Shown here: positions 52,364-64,000 of the stretch, piece after piece
Numbering within the stretch: the first letter of the stretch is position 1
Layout of the letters: every line of letters starts with the position of its first letter
Source: Istiophorus platypterus
Lineage: Eukaryota > Chordata > Actinopteri > Istiophoriformes > Istiophoridae
Direction: 5' to 3'
Length of the DNA stretch: 64,000 nt
Assembly (NCBI GenBank): GCA_016859345.1
Contig: CM029116.1
Span: 8,901,143-8,965,142, forward strand
The notes under the pieces: generated by a model
What the model saw: only the letters and a program-made list of their open reading frames with translations
Told to the model about the DNA's origin: nothing
Database searches by the model: none
Translations under genes and position numbers: made by a program

Positions 52364-54236
52364 TTGATATTATAATCATGCATTGCATCTCATAGCACCT
52401 TATTGGCTTTCATTACTTCACTCTCGTTTTTTCCTTGTCCTTCACCTCACGCCCTGATTCCTTTTCTATTATTCCTTGCTGGGTTACAGTTGACATCATC
52501 AATATCCGAACAGTCTTATGCCAAGATGTCGTCATTTTTATTTTATGACAAGATGGCTGGATTAATGTATACTGAATCATGGGCTCTACCAAATAATATA
52601 TGATCTTTTAATGCAAAAGCCACAAAAAAGAAATCCCCTTAGAACATTCAGATTTTCATCTACTTTGAATATCCGAGAAAAAATTTTAATACTCTCTTAA
52701 AAGGAGAGCTTAAAAGTTGTACTTCATTTTGTCTGTGATGAGGAAGCTTAAAAATTTTTTTTTAGCTACATATGCTGTAATAGGACACTCATTCATTCAA
52801 TGACACATCAGATAACTCATGAAAATGTCTTTTACTTCGAGAAATGTTTGAAAATCTTCTAATCAAACTAAAAATATTTTTGGAATGATGTGAAAAGATA
52901 AAAAACATTAAGGTTATCTCTCGTGAAATTGAAGACATTACAGAGAGTCGCAGACTACTGAGGGAAAGGTAGTTGATCCAGAAGAAGCAACATAAGATTA
53001 AGATGGGTAAAAAATATATAGTTTAAATAGAAAATTCTGAAATCAGAACATACATCACAAGCCCTCACATTAAAATGAGATTTAAGGAAGGATTCCAAAG
53101 GGAACATTGGCTTGCACTGGCTGAGTAGAGTCAGACTTGAGCACTGATTCATTCTCTTTCGCAGAAGCTCATATTTTTTTCATTTGAGATAATTTATTTC
53201 AAATCCCCTGCACATGTATTTGTCGTGGGCTCGCATGTTCCTTGTTATTGAGAGTCCCGTAGAAAGCATGTCGTTTAAATATCCTTTTCCCATTACAACC
53301 TTACTCTTAATAGACCTGCACCTGCTTTTTAGAGGTGGAGAATCTTTCATGCAATGCTGATCCCTGCATTTTTCATTAGCAGCAAATCCAGCAGAGTGTG
53401 AAACCTCGCATCCAGTCATCATTTGCGTGACTTTTCTTTAAATGAATATGCATAACGGAAAGAGCCGTAGAGCCGTTCACTGATCACAGGCAGGGTGCAA
53501 TAGAGATGACAGGCGAACTGTTCTTCCAGACCCTTCTGCCTGTTTGATTTAAAAAAAACAAAACAAAAAAAAAACTCATCTCCCTGTACAGAGTGTCTGA
53601 AATGAGACAGAGTTTCAGGCGTTCTTTACCACGAGGCACTGAGTCTGAAACAAGGCACAAACCACCTAGTAAATCCTGTCCTATCAGGGTTTTTCCATTG
53701 GCTTATCTGTACTGGAATCAAACATTGGTAGATCAGTAAGTCTCCTGTTGACAAAAGGCAACATCATCAGTGGTTGCTTGATTTCACTTTTATAGCAGCT
53801 ATTTTGTTCATATTAAATTTTAGGTTTGAGACAGAAATCCGTGCACAGCTTAGGGAAGGTGGTGCTTTTGTGTGTGTCAGTAGCAGAAAGAGTCAAAGTG
53901 TGACTCACAGAGCCAATGGCAGTTATAGAGAGAGGCAGGAAAAAGAGAGAGTTTAATGCCTCTGTACAGGCCATGAGCTGTGGAGATAGACCTGCGGTGA
54001 TCGGTTTGTACTATATTTCCAACAGCCCATCACCCACTAAAATAAACCAACAGTACTACCGTAGCAGAGGGGAAATTGCCCTGAAACATCACCATTTGCT
54101 GTCATTTGACAACCCTGACCCAAGTGGTGGGGCTCCTGTGTATGTGTAGCTGCTGTCCAAGATTTATTGAATAAAATGTTGCTGTCACTCTTACACAGGT
54201 ATGTAACTTTTTTCCCCTTTTTTTCACTCATACCAG

Positions 54237-54300
54237 TGGCTTTGCAGCTTCCAGAGGGCCTGCAGATGTTTGCCTGTGTCATCGCAGACATCATTGAGAG
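54237..54300 (+). CDS. dph1: dph1 coding exon 3 (start of the diphthamide synthase domain)
   Basis: A 64-bp exon between a TTTCACTCATACCAG acceptor and a perfect AG|GTAAGA donor. Read in the phase left by exon 2 it gives V-A-L-Q-L-P-E-G-L-Q-M-F-A followed by C-V-I-A-D-I-I-E-R. Human DPH1 has V-A-L-Q-M-P-E-G-L-L-L-F-A at the same point, the conserved beginning of the Dph1/Dph2 family domain. The exon ends after two bases of the Arg codon, so the next exon must supply one base in phase 2. That exon, expected to begin with a segment like human F-T-E-A-E-V and to lead to the first cluster-binding cysteine (human M-G-D-V-T-Y-G-A-C), was not found up to base 64000. The gene is therefore cut by the window edge rather than visibly broken. 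Confidence 0.96.
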
Positions 54301-57300
54301 GTAAGATGGAGAAAAAGAGCAGTTTTGTGTGTTGATTGCTGAAGTTATTTGAGGGTCTGTGAGAGAGCAGCAGGTGTAGAAGTCAGGACAGCAGCGTATG
54401 AACTTTTACTGCCACGGCCACTTAATACTCATTACGAAAGCAAGAGCTTTATCGTAATTCCCCGCCTTCAACTCAATCAGGGATTTAGCAGAAAATGAGA
54501 CACAATTACTCTGCTTTTACAACAGAGCAGATATCACAGCTTCCCTTGGTCACAGTTGGGGAAGGGAAGAGATATTATTCATGTTAATTACGTCTTGTTT
54601 CAGTATGCAGACGCCCTATTGCACACCGGCACTCCATCAGACAGACACCACAGAGTTGTTTTTTCATCCTGCAGTGAGGAGTGCTTCAGCATTAAAGCAC
54701 TCCGGACCTAATAGTTTGTCTTTTATACTGCACTTTGGTTTGTCCCACCCTGTGCTAAATAAAATGTGCACTTCATTGCTTGGTAAATAGAAAACACACT
54801 TTCTGAAATACACAAGAGGGCCACTGTGAAGTACAAGAAAAAGCTGCATTGTTTTACCACTTTTTTCACTTGTTGTCTTTGTGGTCTCATTTCACCTTCA
54901 GGTGACCTTTGTTTCTATGGAGCACTTTCTGCTAAGTGTTTTCTCAAAAAAAGGGCTGCTATCATTAAAAGCCCGGAGTGAAGTACTTGCATAGGTGTGT
55001 AGTCAATACTAATCTGAGTACTGGATGGATGAGATGAGAAATAGAGTGGTAGGAGCTGCCATAAACTTCTTTGGCAGGCTTGATATTTGATTTCACACAG
55101 GAAATGTGGATCACATTATTGTGCTCGTCATGCTTACATGCGCTTTATATTACCATGTCAAGGCACATTTATTTACCATATAAATGATAAAACTTTGGTC
55201 TTCCTCGCAGAAGCACTGGGAAGGTGGCCTTCTCCTTTCCCTCAACTCTTTCATCTATCTTTTCTTTTCACGCCATCATTTTGTTCATCTTTACTCCACC
55301 AGTATCAGACCTCTATCACTCTATCTTTATGTTGCTCTCTTTACAGTCATATCTTTTTTTTATCACAAGAAATTTGATAGAGTGAAGTTTTGATAATAGG
55401 ATTTGGTCATATCGTTCCTGCTGTTATCAGACTGAGCGCTACCACGGGTCCTGCTTGGCTTTTAAACCATAGACCAAGCTGCCTACATTTAAATATTTGA
55501 ATAGTCACTGTCCATCTCATAGTCCCCTAAATCAGTCCCATCGCTTCTAATGAGAGCAATTAACGAACACTAATAGCTTTTCTCACCATCTTCACACCTC
55601 GTCCTTTATCGTTTGTCAGTCAGTCTTTCACACACCCTTCACCATCCACACCTTTTCTCGCCGAGGCTGTGGCAGAGAAGATGGCTCTCAAGGTTTCCCC
55701 TCATTAGGTCCTGCTCTGTAGTTCAACTTGGACATGTTTTTGTCCGTCTGTGTTGTCTTATCATCTAAGAATTTTATGTTAGCAATTTCGGTCTCTCCAG
55801 ATTTAATAGATGGGTTCTTTTAATCGCAGATGAACATCAGATCCTGTGCAAAGCACTGATTAACTTCCATCTTGTTCAACGATATGTTGGTTGTCAGGAT
55901 CATAAAACCTCAGTTTCATCTTTAGAGGATATGTCCTGTTTATTCATGAGTCTGATTTCTGTAATTTTTGGCCATCATTCCTATTGGTTATAATTTTACT
56001 GACCAAAGGAATAGCTGAGATCTAGGCACATGTCAATATTGCTACAATAAAGTCAGACAAAAAAAAAAGAGAAAATTTGTCAGGCAGACAGACAGATTGA
56101 AAACAAGACGAGAGTTTAGACAGATCATCTAAATTACTTAATTTAGAGGGTGAACTGAAAGTGAGCCCACCTCAAATGTCTGAAATCCCCTGATTGCATC
56201 TATGCACAAATCCGCAGCAAGTTCTGGAGGTCAAAACTGATTGACAAAGTCGATCTGTAGACTTTGATATATGTTTATAACATACAGTTTGCGTAATAAT
56301 TTTACATTTCACATGTTGAAAGTCTGTACCCTTAGGTTCGGAGCCGCAATGTATGGTGCATTTATATACAAGAACTCCAGTTGCCTGTGATTTCCTATCT
56401 GTAGATATCATGACCTGGCCGACTTCTTAAACATGCTTCACTCATGTGATGGCCACAGGAATGCCAGTTGTACTTGACAACCACATCACGTCTAAGGACT
56501 TACGGGAGCAAACGGAGAATCAAAGGGTAAACACTATCAGGCGGCTCCTCACCATGTGATCTCTTATCCTGATGTGGGGATAAAATTGCAACATTTGTAA
56601 AGACAAACTAAAGGAGCTGAAGGTCTTGGTCGCAGTGTGTTCCCATGTCCTACTGTAACCAGTTAAATAGTGCCTTGGTAATCAGAATTGTCTTGTTAAC
56701 GATCTAAACACAAGTGCTCAAAATATTGCTGATCAATTGAAAGGCTTAACCTGTGGGTGAAAGCTCTCTGTTCCCAGATGTTTTTCCCAGACTTCGCAGC
56801 AGCTACCATTTCAGAGCACTTTTTTGTAGCAACAACCAAGCCAGTTGCTGTATCGATGAAAATCTCACAAATGGGCATACCCATCCAAATTTGGATCTAG
56901 CATCAGATTCGAGGGTGGTGCTTGGGGAGGGTGGATGACCAGTAACCTTTGCGTGTTGGCACAGCAGGAAGGGGATCCTGTGTCATCTAGCTTATGTTGA
57001 GGGTTACCAAAGGGCCCAGGAACTTGGCATCACCATAGCTCCCACAGTCCCTCATTCTCTGGAGACAGGGCTGAGGTCCATATCAAAATGGGGATTAAAG
57101 GGCTAAACAGGGCCTCAGAGTAAGGAGCTTCAGTGGGATGGACTGCTAAGTCATAATGAGGACAAGCTGCTCTAAATTATGGCCGTAATGACTCAAAACA
57201 TACACCCTTTATATATAATGTGTATATGTGGACTTTACTGCCAAAGTCTAGCATGCTTAATTTGATAGGGACTAAATTTCTATTTCTAGCATTGTCCATC

Positions 57301-60300
57301 TAACTCTCCATCTATCTGTTTATCTTTCTGTCTGCTCCTCCCATTTTCTCTGTCTTTCTGTTTCAGTCACCTGACTTAAAATGCTTTAAAACAATTAGAA
57401 CCAAAACATGCATTAATCAGTAAATAAAAAAAATAAATATTTTTTTCAGTTTCAGTTTGGTTCAGTTATTAAAGTCTTCAAACAATATCCACCCGTTGCC
57501 GAGCTGCCAAAATCCAGATTAGAGACACTGTGATTGCTTATTATTGTTTAAATGGCCCTCAGTATTACCATGCACTCACAAAATTTCATTCTTGCCTGTA
57601 GTAGACTTTCAGTGCTCTGAGTTTCACCTCTCAGGCAACACACTGGCTGTCTACTCATATTTGGTGGTGGTCTCTGTGGCCTTAAGCCACCAAACGGTTA
57701 TTCTGCAGACACTACTCAGGGCTGAATACAGTTATAAAACATTATTTATCAGGTGTCAAGGAAATTATAGTTGACTATAAGATTAAAGTAACAATAGAGA
57801 AATAAATATATAAGTCTAAATAATTAGGTAACTGTGTGTAAAGCTGCAATCTGTTTATTAGTGTACCATCTCCTCCACCTGATTTTTTTTTTTTCTGTGC
57901 CATTTTATTTCATTCTTTACTGTCCAAGCGTTGACATTGTTATAGGAATTCAAAGACTTATGAACTGTATTTTCAAAAGTAAACAAAAGAGAAGAAGCTT
58001 TCAGAATAAAATTAAAAAAAAGGTAACTTGTGCAGGCAGACAATGATGCATGTGCTGTCACTGTACCATATGTTTTATTGCCTTTGACGGTATGCCAGCT
58101 GTCTCCTTTTAGCTTTGAACAATACTTTTATGAAGTTTCTTCAGTATTTACTGCTGCAGCTTTTGTGACAGTGGGGGAATATAAAGAGAGTAGCAGAAAG
58201 CAGGGTATCTGGGTCTGTCGCCCTAATCCTGAGGAAAGCAGTAGCATTTAATGTTAATCACCGTTCTCCTGGCACAAAAACCCTGGGCATCTACATGGAG
58301 ATGTTGGCCTGTAACCTAATCCAAGGTATTTTTCACTGATGTTTGGTTGTTGAACGACAAATCCGCTGAGCATGCAAGGCCACAGGGCTCCTGTTATCGA
58401 AGTGATAACAATAGTGAAAAATGAAGCATTGCTTTCCCTGACTGAACAGGAGTCATCAGACTCAATTTTAATAGGTAATACGGGACAATGTACATGTTGT
58501 TAATATGCTATTATTTTATTGTTTTTCAAATATGTAGCGGGATCACATGTAAAGGTGTGTTGATACTGAGTGGATTATCCTGAAATAAATAAACTTTTAT
58601 TACATAAACTATTTTATTTTGAAACAAAACTTCACTACGCTTAAAGAGGTGCAGACAAACGTTAATACACCAGATGAAATCACAGACACCTTTAAAATTT
58701 AGGTAGTTGGTAGTTTAACAAAAATCCTACTCAAGAAAGATTGTACTCTCTGTCCAGTGAATGACAGTCACAGTTAAATATGTTTTTATATGCACAGATA
58801 AAAGTTAACAATGTATTTTTATTAGAATACACTTATTCCCTTTCCACCATTTCTGGCTGTACTGGGAAGCACCCTTGAACAGAGCATCTTTATCAAATTA
58901 CTAAATTAAAATAATTGACACATCTTTGGTAACCGTTTTTATGATATCACAAGGGTTGATAACATGTTGTGTGGATCTTGGTATTTATTTTAACTTTTCT
59001 TATTTTCAGAATCTGTCAGCAACAACTCAAAAAAGTCAGAGGTACAAAACAATGAACATAAAGTAAAATGCAATAAAAAAAAAAAAGGTGGAAAGGAAAG
59101 GATAGCAGGAAGTAGATAATGGTAAATAAAAGTATATGACTAATATCTTACTGAAAGCCTTGACAGTCAAAAAAATGTAATTATTCCTAGAGCTGGCAGT
59201 TGCCCTAAACCCATTCACCAATCACCAGTTCCTTTAGTTTCACACTTTCCTGCAGAATAGCAGTAGGCAAAAAAAAGCCTGCATCTTGAGACTACAATAT
59301 AATGAAGGCCATATTTTTTATTAATATAGAAAAAAGAGTAGGAAGGAATCTTTACCAAAATGGCCTTTTAAATAAAAATAGACCAGTGACTAAGCCTGTG
59401 CATTGACATGCCATCCAACCCCACCAATGAGTTTACAGTCATGAGTCAGATTTGCAATTTGTAAGAATCTTAGAGCAGCATATTAAATGATGTCTAACAT
59501 TCAAAGACACTGAGCTGATTGAGTCACAACAAATCACCATGATAATAGTAAAATGTGGCAAAAAAACTGTGTGAAACATGATGGTGAAAATAAACCTGGC
59601 AAAATGACCAGCTTAGAAAATTAGTAATGATTTTACTTTATGGAAAATATGAGTGTACATGTAATTCAAATTCTGATACAGACCTTAAATGTATTCATAA
59701 ACCGTTATCCTTGAGGTGAAAAACCCATTAAGGAACCAATTAACCTGTAAATTCAATCAATTAATCAAATTAAGCATAGACATAATCAATTAATAGTTAA
59801 ATACAAGTTAGATCTGAGCAATGATCGCTCGATAGTCCAAATATGGGCAAGCTATTATCAGTAATCAGTCATCAAAATAGCATGTCAAAATCACAGTTCT
59901 TACTGAGCAGGGTAAATATGTGAAAGCACCTGATTATGAATAGACTAAAATACCAAAGAAAGCAACCATAAACCACTAAACGTATATAAGAAAAAATGCT
60001 TTCTAATCAATTGAAAATATATAAAGTAAAATGTAAAAAGTAAAGAAATTACCCAGTGCTTTCACACCAATTTTGAATGCAATGTCAAATCAATCAGAAT
60101 GTATTAAGAAAGGGCAAAATGTCACATTAAATGTCTAATGATAATTAATCTAAGTAGAAAATTAGCTAAGCTTTCAGACTAAAAATCAAGCAAGGAGAAA
60201 AGTAAAGGGCATTTTCAAACCAATGTGAGAAGGACAGTTTCCCTCAGCAATCATTAAGAAGCCCTCAGCTTCTTGCAGTTAATCAGGAGTGGTAGACTTT

Positions 60301-63300
60301 TTGTAATGCAGGTGTTGAACACTGTAGGGAACCCTTGAATAGGAAAAAAGGGTAAAGGCAAATGTCTGAGAAGCATGTGACCTGCAGGAAAATGACTGTC
60401 AGAACAAGAGCAGGATTCAGTCAGGGCTGATCGGTGAGGCAAGCTGGTGTCAAGGCAGTTAGTTCTGAGATGCTCATTGTTGAGCCTTTTGGAGCAGTCG
60501 TTTGCTTGTATGTATGATTCAACAAAACATGTGATGGAAGATGCGCACTTGGTGATCCTGCTGACATACTGCACCTGTTTACTGTCTCCCTCCATTATGT
60601 ACTGTCCTAGATAACTGTCAACATAGGACCTCGATGGCTCAGGTAACAGCCATGTCGGATGCAGTGTTTTGCTAAATTAAGGATCCTTGTGCACACACAG
60701 CCCCAAGACATCTCTAGGTCCTTCACCATAGCCGTCTCCATCCATCACAATAGATCCCTCTATATTCTGCATGGCAGGTTGAATCATTTCTGTGGGAGCA
60801 GCAGCCACAGCCCACAGCCTCCTGGGGTAAATGTTAACTGTGCCATTAGGAGGGAGCCTGGTAGGAGCCTTGGAAGCCTTCTTGTCCCCACACTGTCACA
60901 GTCTTCACGGTGCCCACAGGAAAGCTGAGCTGTAGCAACAGATAGGGCCCTAAGTGAGTGAATGAATATGTCTATTTGCCAGTGTAAAACAGTCCATGTG
61001 AATAAGCATTTTTTGTGTGTCTGTGCCACTTCTAAATTCAGTCTGCGCTTCAGCTTTATAAGAACCTCATACATGCAATATACATATGTAAGGACCCAGC
61101 TCAACCATGGAGCCATGTACTGTCTAATTGGCCTTCCTGCCAGGCATAGCATTAATACCTACACAAAGCCTATGCTGAGGTCCAACAATATCTCATCATC
61201 AGCGACCACCTTCGAACCCTATAGAAACCTGTCAGCATCAGCCATTTTTCTCTTCTGTGCCCTCTTTTAAAGTCTATGGAAAGGAAGACATTGAGACAAA
61301 ATGAAAGAGGGGAAAGGTTAAACCTCCTGCCCAGGACTACTTGCCAAGTTTGTATATGGAGGGGAGTATTTTGAATGCATAGTTTCTGTTATATTGAAAG
61401 AACGTTCAGTAGTATTAGATTTACAAATAAAAAAAGCCAACAGCAAACAAGTTTTATGTTCAATCATCTTCTCCTTATTATCCTCATCCTTTTCAAAATG
61501 GCACATGTAACCGAGTTGAGAGCAAGAAGAGAGATGGCAATTATTTAAGAATAAAACTCAAAACTGCTAGTACAACAAATCCAGGTAGTTTTTTTTTTCA
61601 GAGCAGCTACTGGTCACCTCTGGCACTGATACCTTCACAGGTAAATTTGCGCCGTAGAGCGTAAAGTGAATCAGCAACACCTATGTCCCCATACATCTCA
61701 CAGACAAAAGCTTTGAGAAGCAGTAATATACCAGCCGTTTCTGTCTTTGCTAATCTTAATCACATCTCACATAGGGGACATCATGTCCAGGCAGACTTGA
61801 AATCCTGATAGATGCTGACAAGTTGTAATATGATATCTTGGCAGATAGCACCTTGGAAATTGCCTGAGCTGTTGAGATAATACAATTGATTCCCTCTAGA
61901 GATATAGTAAGGAGAAAAAAAAATGCTCATAAAAATGGACATGACTGGGCAAGCCAGATTTAGGTTTTGATTTGAGATCTTCCGAGGTTCAAAAGTTTGG
62001 ACCCAATCAGAAATAGACCATGGAAAACCTACCTGAACCCAGTGGGCATAATTGATTTTCAGAAAAGATTGACCTGATCCGAAGGGAATCCAAGCACAGC
62101 AGACCCCGACCCGAATAGCTTCGTGGATGATTAGGCCTGATCCAAAATGGGGAGGACTCTAACAAAGAGTGAGAGAAGAGAGACACGAGTAGCAGCATAG
62201 CGCACTATAGTGGAGAAGAGCAAAACAATGTCCTAAGAATAGGTCTAAGAATAGGAGAATGTAAGGTCATGGAAACTAAAATATTTTGATTATATGCTTC
62301 AAAGACGGCGTCCTATTTCCACCTCCTGCACCAACAATTGAACATTCTGTAGACAACTGGGCAATATATCGACAAAATACAATGTTCTAACCTATTCAAT
62401 ATTTGTAAAACAACTCCCAGTTTTCTCATGAGAGCAAAGTTCTAATGAACTGTAAAGCTTACATTTTTCTCCCTCTTGCCTCAAAACACACCTGATACCA
62501 TTTACACTTGGATCCACTCAGATTCACTTGGATTTTAACATATTGACACATAGACTTGAGACTCTACCCAACCTGATTAGATTGAGTAGAATTTGCATTT
62601 GGTCCAACTCAAGTCCCGAGTCAGGTTCTGGGTCAGCGTTTATTCTTAGTGTGTGCCCGTCGACTCCCAAATGAAATTTGAACATGTCATGAACGCAGGA
62701 GTAAAGGCAGTAGTTGCTCATTTCACTGGTCAAGAGACCAGTAGTGTTATCTTGGATACTCTTTATTTATGAAGTATTGATATAAACAAATTTCCCTCTT
62801 CTCAGCAGTGTGTAGAGATAAGCAATGCTTAGTGCTGAAGGTTGTGGTCCCTCTTTTCCCCTCTGTTCTCTCTCGGACACAACAAACATAATCACCCTCA
62901 TTTTGGATAGCACAGTGCCCGGCACATGTCCATGTAATTGTTCTCACAGAATGTAATATTGTATGTAATATAATATTATGCACAGCCTAGAAAGAATGTA
63001 TCGGGAGGATATTACGTATCCTGTTAAAATAGCCCTTGACATTAGTTCCACTGACATTAAAATGGCAGCTGAAGGACAGAAATTGGAGTTGCACAATATG
63101 CAAAATAGGAAGAAGAAAAACAACAAAACAACACTAGAAAGCATCATTTGAAATTCTGTTTTATAGGGACATTGAGAGCTGAAATTTCTAGTCCCTTATG
63201 AAACACTGTGAAACCAGCCCAATGGGTGGCTAGAAAAAGATAGACATGTCCAAATCCAACATGAAAAAGCTGCATTCTATCATGAAAACACAAACATATA

Positions 63301-64000
63301 TTTTGTCATAGTTATTATAGTCGTTATTCTGTTATATTTTGCCCCATTTTCTTCAAATTTTTATAGAATCAAAATGAAAGTGCATAAGTAGAGTAGTGGA
63401 AAACACAATGTAACTTAAAGTGATCATCAAGGATTCATGAACTATACTTAACAATACTCCTCTACACTAAAAGGAAGGGGAGAGAAAAATGCAGCTACTA
63501 TTATGATGTCCTTTTTTGTTAGAGGATAAATGAAGGACAACTCAATCACTAGTATCCACCTAGACTCATCAAGCATTGAGAGGTACCCTAATGAGTGGGC
63601 GTTTCCAAATATTAAAAAGGGGATATAATGACAGACAGCAGCTCAAAGAAAATTCTGACAAGTGGCCGAAGAGGAGAGGACAGGAGACAGAAAGCCCGAG
63701 AAAATGAAGAGAGATACTATGAAATATCTTGAGGGAGTCGAGTGACAGATGATGGAGGGGTGAATGAAAGAGGGACTGGATTGATGTGACCTCATCAGTT
63801 GCAACAAGAAAAAGTTTTTATAACCGTTATCTGTCAGGGATGACTTTTATGTCATGAGGATTGTGGCTAGAGAGGCAGTCCTGATAAATATAGTTTTTGT
63901 GCAAACCTTTGAGCTTGATAGTACATTATTCTAAACATTTTTTCAATTAGTTTAATCAAAATGTGCTGACAGTTGTTGGGTTGCAGTGTCAATCAGATGT
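54301..64000 (+). other. dph1: dph1 intron 3, running off the window
   Basis: From the GTAAGA donor to the window end, at least 9.7 kb. I searched by eye for the next conserved Dph1 segments (G-D-V-T-Y-G-A-C, H-Y-G-H-S-C, Y-D-P-Y-S) and found none, so the intron probably continues. The region is AT-rich, mostly featureless, with a possible interspersed repeat near 61980-62650. Several 60-122-codon frames near 60254-61270 show no known domain. Confidence 0.7.
61980..62650. repeat. Possible foldback repeat rich in gaccc/gggtc motifs
   Basis: The left side carries gacccaatcag, ctgaacccag, gacctgatccga and ccccgacccgaata. The right side carries the opposite-strand style, cccgagtcaggttctgggtc. 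Such divergent sides around a non-coding centre suggest inverted termini of a non-autonomous DNA transposon. I could not define exact ends. Confidence 0.3.

Larger units (their letters stand above)
45922..54236 (+). other. dph1: dph1 intron 2
   Basis: The 8315-bp intron between exons 2 and 3. It contains a 10-bp hairpin (46473-46499), a Tc1-like deletion derivative (50216-50881), a perfect 16-bp hairpin (52326-52363) and several A or T runs. No other exon fits: exons 2 and 3 join in phase and match the human protein without a gap. Confidence 0.9.

Noticed and set aside
58981..59041. Possible dph1 exon 4: acceptor ttcttattttcag, 32 bases, then G|GTACAA
   Set aside because: In the phase left by exon 3 it reads R-I-C-Q-Q-Q-L-K, unlike the conserved Dph1 sequence expected here.
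60254..61270. Group of 89-122-codon frames on both strands
   Set aside because: Overlapping frames without a recognisable domain or consistent exon structure. Possibly part of an unrecognised repeat.

Overview
This is vertebrate genomic DNA, almost certainly from a teleost fish. It is largely non-coding, dense in CA/GT, TA and pentanucleotide microsatellites, and carries decayed LINE and Tc1/mariner-type transposons of the kinds common in ray-finned fish. No bacterial, plasmid or phage features were seen, and no complete protein-coding gene lies inside the window. Nearly all open reading frames of 60-200 codons appear to be chance frames in introns, repeats or intergenic DNA.

Two genes are recognisable, arranged head to head. 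On the + strand the first three coding exons of dph1 (diphthamide biosynthesis 1, also called OVCA1) lie at 43275-43326, 45772-45921 and 54237-54300. Their splice phases agree and they give 88 whole codons plus a split one. The rest of the gene, including the iron-sulphur cysteines, lies beyond base 64000. On the - strand, 1.8 kb upstream, sits a candidate first coding exon of rtn4rl1 (Nogo receptor-like, NgR3). It holds 13 coding bases (M-F-K-R-G) followed by a perfect GTGAGT donor at 41460. The leucine-rich-repeat exon is not in the window, so bases 1-41460 are best read as one very long rtn4rl1 intron. The same head-to-head pair is known from human 17p13.3.

Layout: 1-41460 inferred rtn4rl1 intron 1, with a decayed LINE (about 2085-3330), an unclassified repeat block (about 4300-5980), a diverged 0.25 kb tandem duplication (6021-6529), a second LINE 3' end (about 23590-24370), a 1.1 kb Tc1/mariner-superfamily relic with terminal inverted repeats (37959-39072) and many microsatellites. 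41461-43274 is the interval between the two start codons: GC-rich near rtn4rl1 and crowded with CT, TA, CA and TTTTA repeats near dph1. 43327-64000 is dph1 introns 1-3, with a Tc1-like deletion derivative (50216-50881) and a perfect 16-bp hairpin (52326-52363).

I did not find an undescribed biological system. The observations most worth checking are the tiny rtn4rl1 coding exon, the in-frame upstream ATG of dph1, the intronic hairpin, the repeat-filled promoter interval and a few homeobox/POU-motif clusters that might be conserved enhancers.
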